A stretch of 5,538 nt of DNA from Bacteroidota bacterium (GTDB lineage Bacteria > Bacteroidota > Ignavibacteria > Ignavibacteriales > Melioribacteraceae): the NCBI GenBank assembly GCA_021814855.1, contig JAKAHQ010000143.1, forward strand, positions 1-5,538, given 5' to 3'. The first letter of the stretch is position 1, and the number at the start of each line of letters is the position of its first letter. The position numbers were made by a program, and so were the translations under genes. Shown here one piece after another: positions 1-5,538 of the stretch. The notes under the pieces were generated by a model. That model did no database searches. It saw only the letters and a program-made list of their open reading frames with translations, and was not told the DNA's origin.

Positions 1-706
1 GTCCGCGCGCAAAAATTTTATGCATGTTCGATAGAATTTCAAAGCCGATCTTCTGCGAGAATTCGGAGTTCTCATACATCGTTTTTATATAATTATTAAT
101 TTCGCTTTCGGTGTATTCGAATTTCAAAACCTTATTCAAAAAAGAATCCAGTTCCTTCACCGGCTTTAGAACCTTATCTTCATAATTGTCGAAGTTAAAT
201 TTAGATTCATTATTCAGCTCATCAAAAATAATCGCTTGCTTCAATTCATCCGGCCCTGGTCGTTTGGGAATTTCGGATTCAACCGGTTTCTTAACGGCAG
301 TATCCGGTATAACCGCGGCGGGATTTTCGGCCCTCTTTGTCAAATCAACTTTTATAACTCCCAGTTCAAATTTTTGGAACAATGCGCGCGCTGTTTGAGG
401 AGTAACAACATCCAAAACGCTGTTCAACTCTCTCACAAGGCCGTAACTGTGTTCTTTGAATTTTTCGGAAATTTTTGCAAAATCAATTTTCCCGCTTTCT
501 ATATAGTTCTGAAGCTCTCCCAGTTTTATTCCTAGTTTTGAAAGCTCGGTTATCTTCTTAAAATTTTTTACTTCTTCCGTTAAGTCGTTTGTAGAATTGA
601 ATCTTTCACGGATGATCGCGACGGTTTCAATTTTCTCCGAGCTCAAACGCAGATTATTGGCGGCGGCTACGATGCATTGTATTATATATTGTTTAGCCAG
701 ATCCAA
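1..706 (-). CDS. Unrecognised helical protein, N-terminal part only (runs off the left edge)
   Basis: The minus strand reads without a stop from 706 to the window edge, giving 235 codons of ordinary protein-like composition (Lys, Glu, Leu, Ile rich). A TAG lies in frame at 719-721, only four codons before the proposed TTG start at 704-706. No ATG occurs in frame until near the left edge, so TTG is the best available start; no Shine-Dalgarno sequence precedes it. Residues 1 to about 120 look like a run of amphipathic helices, including segments such as IETVAIIRERF and VTPQTARALFQKFELG. Residues roughly 125-155 form a Pro/Lys/Glu-rich linker (AVKKPVESEIPKRPGPDELK), and the visible part ends in further helices with acidic and aromatic residues. 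There is no signal peptide or membrane segment, so the protein is probably cytoplasmic. I recognise no family. It is transcribed divergently from the VWA/AAA+ pair and could be functionally linked to it, but that is inference from position only. Confidence 0.72.
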   Translation of the reverse strand, partial: MDLAKQYIIQCIVAAANNLRLSSEKIETVAIIRERFNSTNDLTEEVKNFKKITELSKLGIKLGELQNYIESGKIDFAKISEKFKEHSYGLVRELNSVLDVVTPQTARALFQKFELGVIKVDLTKRAENPAAVIPDTAVKKPVESEIPKRPGPDELKQAIIFDELNNESKFNFDNYEDKVLKPVKELDSFLNKVLKFEYTESEINNYIKTMYENSEFSQKIGFEILSNMHKIFARG

Positions 707-890
707 TGGTTTTTTATTCTATAGTAAGAGCAATTGTCAGTTAGAAAGTTGTTAATCGTAAAAATCCGTTGATTAAATGTAATGAATTTTAACGATTATT
801 TTCATCACTCTTCTAACGGTTTGCAGGCACATTTGTTCTTTAGAAACTGAACTTTCCGTACCTCTTGACAGTTTAGACAATAAAACAGTC
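707..890. promoter_or_regulatory. Divergent intergenic region between the unknown gene and the VWA gene
   Basis: This 184-base AT-rich gap must hold the promoters for both the leftward unknown gene and the rightward VWA-ATPase pair, since both start from it. I see no convincing sigma-70 pair on either strand, and no Bacteroidota-type TAnnTTTG -7 element. It contains a 7-base inverted repeat, TAATCGT at 753-759 and ACGATTA at 792-798, 32 bases apart, which could be an operator or chance. The VWA reading frame stays open back to 786 but without a start codon. Confidence 0.5.
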
Positions 891-1991
891 ATGATCGGCT
901 ATCGATTTTCCAAGTTCATCCCTCCTTTAGGGAACAATAATATTTTCGAGCAGCTCTTAAATGTTTTTATGCAGTTATTGAATATTACCGCGGGAGATGT
1001 CGCAGAATCTCTAAGGATAATGAACGAGCTGGATAGAAAGTATAATATTTCCACAGACGATTACGGTATGGGAGATTTTATACAAGAGTTAAAAGATAAA
1101 GGATATGTAAAGGAAGAGGAAAATAATTCAGGCAATTTAATTATCACCGCAAAATCTGAACAGGAAATTAGAAGACGTTCTCTTGAAGAAATATTTTCTT
1201 CTCTTAAAAAATCCGGACGCGGAAATCATCAAACACCCTTTTCGGGAGAAGGTGATGAAAAAACCGCCGACCGGAGGGATTACCGGTTTGGGGACCAGCT
1301 CGATCAAATAGACATGACTTCTTCGATAAAGAATTCCCAAATCAAACACGGAATTGGTGATTTTAGATTGACTGAAGACGACCTTGAAGTAGAGGAGAAA
1401 GAATATAAAACTTCCACTTCTACCGTTTTAATGATCGACATTTCTCACTCGATGATTTTGTACGGCGAAGACCGGATTACCCCAGCAAAAAAAGTAGCGA
1501 TGGCTCTGTCGGAACTGATTACAACTCAGTATCCCAAGGACACGCTTGATATAATAGTTTTTGGCAACGACGCATGGCCGATTGAAATAAAAGATTTGCC
1601 GTATCTGCAAGTGGGACCTTACCACACTAACACAGTCGCCGGAATTGATTTGGCAATGGACATTCTTCGCCGCAAAAAAAATAAGAACAAACAAATTTTT
1701 ATGATTACGGACGGCAAGCCGACATGTCTAAAGATCGGCGTGCAATACTATAAAAATAGTTTTGGGCTCGATCGAAAAATTATCAACAAGACTTTGGACA
1801 AGGCGGCTCGCTGCAAGAAATTCGGAATTACGATTACAACATTTATGATTGCCCGCGATCCTTATCTCCAGCAGTTTGTAAGGGAATTCACAAAAGTTAA
1901 TCAAGGCCGTGCATATTACAGCAGTTTATCCGGTCTCGGCGAATTTATATTCGAAGACTTCGTCCGCAATCGTAGAAAAACATTAAGATAA
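891..1991 (+). CDS. VWA-domain protein, partner of a magnesium-chelatase-like AAA+ ATPase
   Basis: This 366-residue cytoplasmic protein has no signal peptide or membrane segment. Residues 1-85 are helical, with a possible winged-helix-like stretch around 55-87. Residues 88-165 form the charged connector typical of this family (SLEEIFSSLKK at about 97-107, then a YRFGD motif at 131-135). The von Willebrand A domain follows, from about 176 to 350. Its MIDAS metal site is complete: D183, S185 and S187 in DISHS, T246 in the YHTN segment, and D274 in ITDG. The sequence pattern closely fits the BchD-like VWA proteins found beside MoxR/BchI-type ATPases. In that module the VWA subunit binds a divalent metal and couples the ATPase ring to its target; the target here is unknown. 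The ATG at 891 is the only Met start in the open frame and gives the N-terminus (YRFSKFIPP) expected of the family. Its leader is A-rich with no Shine-Dalgarno sequence. The ATPase gene follows 14 bases after the stop. Confidence 0.9.
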   Translation: MIGYRFSKFIPPLGNNNIFEQLLNVFMQLLNITAGDVAESLRIMNELDRKYNISTDDYGMGDFIQELKDKGYVKEEENNSGNLIITAKSEQEIRRRSLEEIFSSLKKSGRGNHQTPFSGEGDEKTADRRDYRFGDQLDQIDMTSSIKNSQIKHGIGDFRLTEDDLEVEEKEYKTSTSTVLMIDISHSMILYGEDRITPAKKVAMALSELITTQYPKDTLDIIVFGNDAWPIEIKDLPYLQVGPYHTNTVAGIDLAMDILRRKKNKNKQIFMITDGKPTCLKIGVQYYKNSFGLDRKIINKTLDKAARCKKFGITITTFMIARDPYLQQFVREFTKVNQGRAYYSSLSGLGEFIFEDFVRNRRKTLR

Positions 1992-1997
1992 GCAGAA

Positions 1998-2003
1998 AGG
2001 AAT
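1998..2003 (+). promoter_or_regulatory. Ribosome binding site of the AAA+ ATPase gene
   Basis: The bases AGAAAGGAATCA lie directly before the ATG at 2006. Their AAGGA-like core at the usual distance is the clearest Shine-Dalgarno match in the window. It fixes the start of the ATPase gene and lets it be translated efficiently from a message shared with the VWA gene. Confidence 0.65.
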
Positions 2004-2005
2004 CA

Positions 2006-3511
2006 ATGATTAAATATTTCGATACAATAAAAACATTTGGTGAGTTAAAAAAGTCCGGTTATAAATCTTTATCCGTTAAAGACGAGATGAGAAAGAATTT
2101 GATAGACGTACTTTCAAAAGGGCAAAATGTTTTTGAAAATATTATTGGCTATGAAGATACTGTTATTCCAGATATACAAACGGCAATACTATCGCGGCAC
2201 AATATAATATTGCTTGGACTGCGTGGGCAGGCAAAAACTAAAATTGCGAGAATGATGATAAACCTACTTGACGAATATATTCCGGTTATCGACGGTTCCG
2301 AACTAAATGATGATCCATTTCATCCGCTGTCGCGTTACGGTAAAGATAAAATTGCAGAACTTGGAGACGAGACGCCTCTTACGTGGCTCGGAAAGGATGA
2401 ACGGTACACGGAGAAATTAGCTACGCCCGATGTTACTATAGCAGATCTTATCGGCGATGTCGATCCTATTAAAGCGGCATCGTTAAAACTTCCTTACTCC
2501 GACGAAAGAGTAATTCATTTCGGGTTGATTCCGCGCTCCCATCGCGGAATATTTGTCATTAATGAATTACCAGATCTTCAAGCAAGAATTCAAGTAGCGC
2601 TGTTTAATATTCTCCAGGAAAAAGATGTACAAATACGCGGATTCAAAGTTCGACTTCCTCTTGATGTACAATTCATTTTTACGGCTAATCCCGAAGACTA
2701 TACCAATAGGGGATCAATCGTTACTCCTTTGAAAGACAGAATTGATTCTCAAATATTAACTCACTATCCCAAGTCGATCGCGGTGTCGAAAAAAATTACT
2801 GCCCAGGAAGCAAAACCGGCTAGCGAACAATTTGAGAAAGTGGATGTTCCAGAACTTTTAAAAGATTTAATTGAGCAGATTGCTTTCGAAGCTCGCGGCA
2901 GTGAGTTTGTGGATTCGAAAAGCGGCGTCTCTGCCCGTTTAACAATTTCAGCGTTGGAAAATGTAATCAGCTTTGCCGAAAGAAGAATTTTAATTAATAA
3001 TGAATCACAAACAACCGCGCGGTTGACAGACCTAATTGGAATCATTCCGTCAATTACCGGCAAGATAGAACTTGTTTACGAAGGCGAGCAGGAAGGTCCT
3101 GTTAAAGTTGCTAATATTCTAATCGGCAAAGGAATCAAATCTCTATTTATAAATTATTTCCCAAGTCCCGATAACCTGAAAAGAAAAAATCAAACTAATC
3201 CTTATTCGGCAATTACAAATTGGTTTGCTAAAGGCAATACTCTGGATTTAACAACAGTTCTCGATAACAAGGAATACAAGAAAAAATTACTCTCCGTTCC
3301 CGGCTTAAAGGACTTAGCCAATAAATTTGCAAGGACTACTAACGAGCGGGAGGAACTTTTATTTATGGAATTTGTACTGCACGGACTTTCCGAATTTTCA
3401 ATGCTAAGTAAATTTCAAATTGAAGCCGGCGTACAATTTAAAGATATGATGAGCAGCATGCTGAATTCAATTGACAATATACAGATTGACGAAGAGGAAT
3501 CTCTTCTTTGA
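2006..3511 (+). CDS. Magnesium-chelatase-like (BchI/MoxR-type) AAA+ ATPase
   Basis: This 501-residue cytoplasmic ATPase probably assembles as a ring and uses ATP to remodel a target or drive metal insertion, with the adjacent VWA protein as adaptor. The AAA+ core spans about residues 42-330. Walker A is GLRGQAKT at 71-78, and Walker B is GIFVINEL at 181-188 with N186 and catalytic E187. Sensor 1 is N228 in FTANPEDYTNRGS. A candidate arginine finger lies in PLKDRI (R245), and a sensor-2-like arginine at 311 lies in the lid. The helix-2-type insertion (IQVALFNILQEKDVQIRG, about 195-212) is the hallmark of the BchI/MoxR clade. Residues 331-501 are a mostly helical C-terminal extension with an acidic end. 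Walker A has Ala in place of the last Gly, and Walker B has Asn in place of Asp. I recall both in the non-photosynthetic relatives of BchI, so they are probably family traits and not damage. It follows the VWA gene by 14 bases and is almost certainly co-transcribed with it. Confidence 0.9.
   Translation: MIKYFDTIKTFGELKKSGYKSLSVKDEMRKNLIDVLSKGQNVFENIIGYEDTVIPDIQTAILSRHNIILLGLRGQAKTKIARMMINLLDEYIPVIDGSELNDDPFHPLSRYGKDKIAELGDETPLTWLGKDERYTEKLATPDVTIADLIGDVDPIKAASLKLPYSDERVIHFGLIPRSHRGIFVINELPDLQARIQVALFNILQEKDVQIRGFKVRLPLDVQFIFTANPEDYTNRGSIVTPLKDRIDSQILTHYPKSIAVSKKITAQEAKPASEQFEKVDVPELLKDLIEQIAFEARGSEFVDSKSGVSARLTISALENVISFAERRILINNESQTTARLTDLIGIIPSITGKIELVYEGEQEGPVKVANILIGKGIKSLFINYFPSPDNLKRKNQTNPYSAITNWFAKGNTLDLTTVLDNKEYKKKLLSVPGLKDLANKFARTTNEREELLFMEFVLHGLSEFSMLSKFQIEAGVQFKDMMSSMLNSIDNIQIDEEESLL
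3491..3510 (+). terminator. Weak hairpin at the end of the ATPase gene, possible terminator
   Basis: GAAGAG at 3491-3496 pairs perfectly with CTCTTC at 3501-3506 around a four-base GAAT loop, and TTTG follows. The stem has only three G:C pairs and the T run is short. It overlaps the last codons of the ATPase gene, where it also encodes Glu-Glu-Glu-Ser-Leu-Leu. It may weakly slow transcription at the convergent junction, but a codon-driven coincidence is equally likely. Confidence 0.2.
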
Positions 3512-3594
3512 TGAAGATATGGCAAAGCAAAAATCTGTTTGAACATTTCCGGAAAAATTTAGAAGACGATACTGAACCAGGCAATTCCGATTAG
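3511..3594 (+). CDS. Possible 27-residue peptide overlapping the ATPase stop codon
   Basis: An ATG at 3511-3513 shares one base with the ATPase stop (TGATG), an arrangement that commonly allows translational coupling. The ORF runs 27 codons to a TAG at 3592-3594. It begins MKIWQSKNLFEHF and ends with an acidic tail (EDDTEPGNSD). An AGAGGA stretch lies about 12 bases upstream of the ATG, farther than is ideal. The last 36 bases overlap the 3' end of the permease gene on the other strand. The N-terminal half would form a basic amphipathic helix. No family is recognisable, and the ORF is short enough to occur by chance. Confidence 0.22.
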   Translation: MKIWQSKNLFEHFRKNLEDDTEPGNSD

Positions 3595-4785
3595 CAATGT
3601 TATAAGTGTAATAATCAATCCGGCTTTTAAATATTCCCCGAACGAAAGATGAATATTTTGTTTCTTAGCCGATTCGGCAACAATAAGATTCGCTACCGAT
3701 CCGATAAGCGTCAAATTGCCGGCAAAAGTAGTTGCCATACCTAAAACCAGCCAGGCTTGGTCTGCATTTATAAATTTTGGGATGATTGGCCTGAGCAGCA
3801 ATACTGCCGGAACATTTGATACTATATTGCTCAGAACGGTTGACGACAATGCAAGCGAGGTTATGCTTTGAGTTAAATACGGTTCAAGTGTCCTTTCAAG
3901 GTGTATACCAAAACCGCTTGTATCTATGGATTTTGTTACTATAAAAAGCGCCGCAAAAAATACGAGCAAAGACCAATTGATTTCTTTGAAAACTCTTTCG
4001 GGTTTTAATCGCCTGGTTATCAATAAAATTACGGCTCCGCCAAGCGCAGCAATAGGAATTGTAACTCCGGCGAATAAAGCTGTTATCATTAGCAACGTTG
4101 CGGCAACGCTTTTTATAAGTAACGGCTTGAAAGTTTTAACTTCTTCCGTAGACACTTGTTCAAATGATCCCGAACTAAATTCCTTTTTATAAAATAGCGC
4201 CACAATAACGACGACGACAACCAGACCAAAGACGGCAGGAATAGTCTGGAAGAATGCGTACTTACTGAATGATATTCCGGAGCTTATACCAATAATCATA
4301 TTCTGCGGATTGCCGATTATTGTAGCTGAAGAACCAATATTTGCCGCCGTTGCCAGAACAATTAAATACGGGATTGAATTTCTTCTCAGCGACCTTGTTA
4401 GAGAAATTACCAGTGGTGTAAATACAATTACTATTGTATCGTTAAGAAAGAACGCCGAAAGAATTCCAGCTGATAATGTAATAAGAATAAGAAGCTGTTT
4501 TGGAGTCTTTGCTATCATGATTATTCTAGAAGAAATAATTCTGAAGAATCCGCTAAGCTGCAGGTTTGCGTTAATAATCATCATTGCAAAAAGTAATACG
4601 ATTGTGTTAAGATCGATGGCGGAATAAGCTTGCTCTACATTTATAGCTCCCAGAAATAAAAGTATCGTTGCTCCTGCAAGTGCAATTGTAGATCTGTTCA
4701 TACGAAAAACGGGATAGCTGCCAACTGCTATCCCGTAAAGTGTAAACAAAATTATAAACAGAGTTATGTAATGAATTAAATCCAT
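3559..4785 (-). CDS. ArsB/SLC13-type (ion transporter superfamily) inner-membrane permease
   Basis: This 408-residue integral membrane protein has about 10-11 hydrophobic segments arranged as two repeats, as in the ArsB/NhaD/P-protein and YbiR-like group. The first repeat carries the LND motif at 114-116 and the signature ANIGSSATIIGNPQN at 148-162. The second carries a VSNVPAVLLL segment at 322-331 and GNLTLIGSVANLIV at 356-369. Between them is a cytoplasmic loop with charged residues at about 200-222, then NWSLLVFFAALFI at 270-282, another group hallmark. These paired re-entrant-loop motifs normally form the anion and cation binding sites. The substrate cannot be told from sequence: arsenite, dicarboxylate, sulfate or Na+/H+ exchange are all seen in relatives. 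The length is normal for the compact members. The start at 4785 has no Shine-Dalgarno sequence and lies two bases after a perfect 12-base palindrome. It is co-directional with the MFS gene upstream (58-base gap) and convergent with the ATPase gene. Confidence 0.88.
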   Translation of the reverse strand: MDLIHYITLFIILFTLYGIAVGSYPVFRMNRSTIALAGATILLFLGAINVEQAYSAIDLNTIVLLFAMMIINANLQLSGFFRIISSRIIMIAKTPKQLLILITLSAGILSAFFLNDTIVIVFTPLVISLTRSLRRNSIPYLIVLATAANIGSSATIIGNPQNMIIGISSGISFSKYAFFQTIPAVFGLVVVVVIVALFYKKEFSSGSFEQVSTEEVKTFKPLLIKSVAATLLMITALFAGVTIPIAALGGAVILLITRRLKPERVFKEINWSLLVFFAALFIVTKSIDTSGFGIHLERTLEPYLTQSITSLALSSTVLSNIVSNVPAVLLLRPIIPKFINADQAWLVLGMATTFAGNLTLIGSVANLIVAESAKKQNIHLSFGEYLKAGLIITLITLLIGIAWFSIVF

Positions 4786-4787
4786 TG

Positions 4788-4799
4788 TTAATGCATTAA
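4788..4799. repeat. Perfect 12-base palindrome just upstream of the permease start
   Basis: TTAATGCATTAA reads the same on both strands and ends two bases before the permease ATG (minus strand, start at 4785). Its position, overlapping where a ribosome would load, suits an operator or translation-control site. However, AT-rich palindromes of this length are not rare. A 14-base part of it (TAATGCATTAAGAA, 4789-4802) recurs exactly 200 bases away inside the MFS gene at 4989-5002. Confidence 0.3.
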
Positions 4800-4843
4800 G
4801 AATTCAGATTGTAAAATTACGTTCTACTTTTGAGATTCTGTTC

Positions 4844-5538
4844 TCACTCTCCGTGCTTTGTTTTAAATCCTTTCTTCATCCATCCCCTGGCTAACAACAA
4901 GCTAACCGGACTAATAATAGCAATAAAACCATAGATGAACCACATTGTTTGTGTGTTCATTTCCGAAGGCGGAGTATTTGCCGGGCAATAATGCATTAAG
5001 AACCAACCAGAATAAAGACTGGTGATTACTTTAGTTAAAAACCACGGGAACTGTCCTATGCCCATGTAGATTCCGGTCATATTCTTTGGCGCAATTTCGG
5101 CGACCCATTGTAAAAATCTCGGCTGCCACATTGCCTCACCGATAGACATAATAATTAGGTAAGCAAACACCGTTAAAAGACTCGGTCCCAACGCAAGTAT
5201 AAAAGTCGGGCTAGCCATAACAAATGTACCGATGATCATCATTTTGTAAGTATCTTTTTTCGAAGTAAGCGCGGTTACAACCGGAGTGAAAATAAAAATC
5301 AGTATGGGATTAAAGTTAGTAAAAAATTCGAAGTACTCGCTTACCGTGCCGGAAAATGCGCGTTTAAAATAAGCGGGTAAAGTCAGCCAATTATGTGCGA
5401 ATAAAGTTTGAACCGGAATTAATATGAACACGAAGAATAGAAACCGAAAGTCCTTTAGCGGAAAATTCTTTAGATAAAATTTTGCTTTTTCTTTTAATGT
5501 CATTTCACCTAGTTCATTGCTTTCATTTCCGGAAGTAG
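4844..5538 (-). CDS. MFS transporter (POT-like), C-terminal half only (runs off the right edge)
   Basis: The frame ends at a TGA at 4844-4846 and is open to the window edge, giving 230 visible codons. An internal ATG at 5501-5503 could be mistaken for a start. The frame continues upstream of it with no stop (SGNESNELGE), and the protein holds only the last six of the twelve MFS helices, so the true start lies beyond 5538. Counting from that Met, hydrophobic segments lie at about 20-35, 64-79, 87-104, 107-122, 144-168 and 186-206. The stretch IGEAMWQPRFLQWVAEIAP (121-139) followed by TGIYMGIGQFPWFLTK (143-158) is characteristic of a POT/peptide-transporter-like MFS group. Members are proton-coupled symporters in the inner membrane; the substrate is not predictable, and a peptide or small solute is only a guess. 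The C-terminus is basic and cytoplasmic (KKGFKTKHGE). The permease gene follows 58 bases downstream on the same strand. Confidence 0.85.
   Translation of the reverse strand, partial: TSGNESNELGEMTLKEKAKFYLKNFPLKDFRFLFFVFILIPVQTLFAHNWLTLPAYFKRAFSGTVSEYFEFFTNFNPILIFIFTPVVTALTSKKDTYKMMIIGTFVMASPTFILALGPSLLTVFAYLIIMSIGEAMWQPRFLQWVAEIAPKNMTGIYMGIGQFPWFLTKVITSLYSGWFLMHYCPANTPPSEMNTQTMWFIYGFIAIISPVSLLLARGWMKKGFKTKHGE

Noticed and set aside
186..535. Two plus-strand ORFs of 70 and 99 codons.
   Set aside because: Both lie opposite the continuous minus-strand frame. Their Phe/Ser/Asn-rich composition is typical of antisense shadows.
718..727. TATAGA/TACTAT on the minus strand as a -10 box for the leftward gene.
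   Set aside because: It leaves a leader of only about five bases before the TTG, and the best -35 match at a workable distance is poor. It remains a possibility but is not supportable.
782..850. A 22-codon plus-strand ORF beginning with ATG in the intergenic region.
   Set aside because: It is short, low in complexity, has no ribosome binding site and ends before the VWA gene. Chance explains it.
865..870. Perfect TTGACA that looks like a -35 box before the VWA gene.
   Set aside because: At 16-19 bases downstream there is no TATAAT-like hexamer. A -10 there would overlap the ATG at 891, which would place the transcript start inside the gene.
1674..1681. Run of eight A's in the VWA gene as a programmed frameshift site.
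   Set aside because: The frame continues normally through the VWA domain after it, and neither alternative frame offers a useful product. It is an ordinary Lys-Lys-Asn codon run.
3546..3555. TTTCCGGAAA palindrome in the convergent junction as a bidirectional terminator.
   Set aside because: It has no loop, so it cannot form a terminator hairpin, and the flanking A/T runs are short.
5501..5503. ATG as the true start of a half-size MFS protein.
   Set aside because: The frame is open without a stop to the window edge, and the visible six helices match the C-terminal half of a twelve-helix carrier. This is a truncation by the window, not a short gene.

Overview
The window is AT-rich bacterial DNA, densely packed with genes on both strands. 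Coding style is low-GC (many AAA, ATT, GAA and AAT codons), and most starts have an A-rich leader rather than a strong Shine-Dalgarno sequence. The protein types also fit: a magnesium-chelatase-like AAA+/VWA pair, a short ArsB/SLC13-type permease and a POT-like MFS carrier. Together these suggest a member of the Bacteroidota/Ignavibacteriota/Chlorobiota group, possibly Ignavibacteria-like. That placement is inferred from general resemblance; no marker gene is present to confirm it.

Layout, left to right. Bases 1 to about 706 hold the N-terminal 235 codons of a minus-strand gene that runs off the left edge. Its product is charged, helical and unrecognised, and the gene has no usable ATG (a TTG at 704-706 is the best candidate start). 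A 184-base divergent intergenic region (707-890) separates it from two plus-strand genes. These are a VWA-domain protein with a complete MIDAS metal site (891-1991) and, 14 bases later behind a good ribosome binding site, a MoxR/BchI-type AAA+ ATPase (2006-3511). A 27-codon ORF starts on the ATPase's stop codon (3511-3594) and may be chance. After a short convergent junction come two minus-strand membrane transporters: an ArsB/SLC13-type permease (3559-4785) and, upstream of it in the direction of transcription, the C-terminal half of an MFS carrier that continues past the right edge (4844-5538).

How they work together. The VWA and ATPase proteins form the classic two-gene module in which a AAA+ ring uses ATP to remodel a target or load a metal, and the VWA partner bridges to the substrate through its metal-dependent adhesion site. 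The chelatase-type catalytic subunit (BchH/CobN-like) is absent from this window, so the client is unknown. The divergent unknown gene shares the control region and is the nearest candidate partner. The two transporters are co-directional and separated by 58 bases, so they may be co-transcribed, but nothing visible links them to the ATPase module. I see no RNA gene, CRISPR array, insertion sequence or origin.
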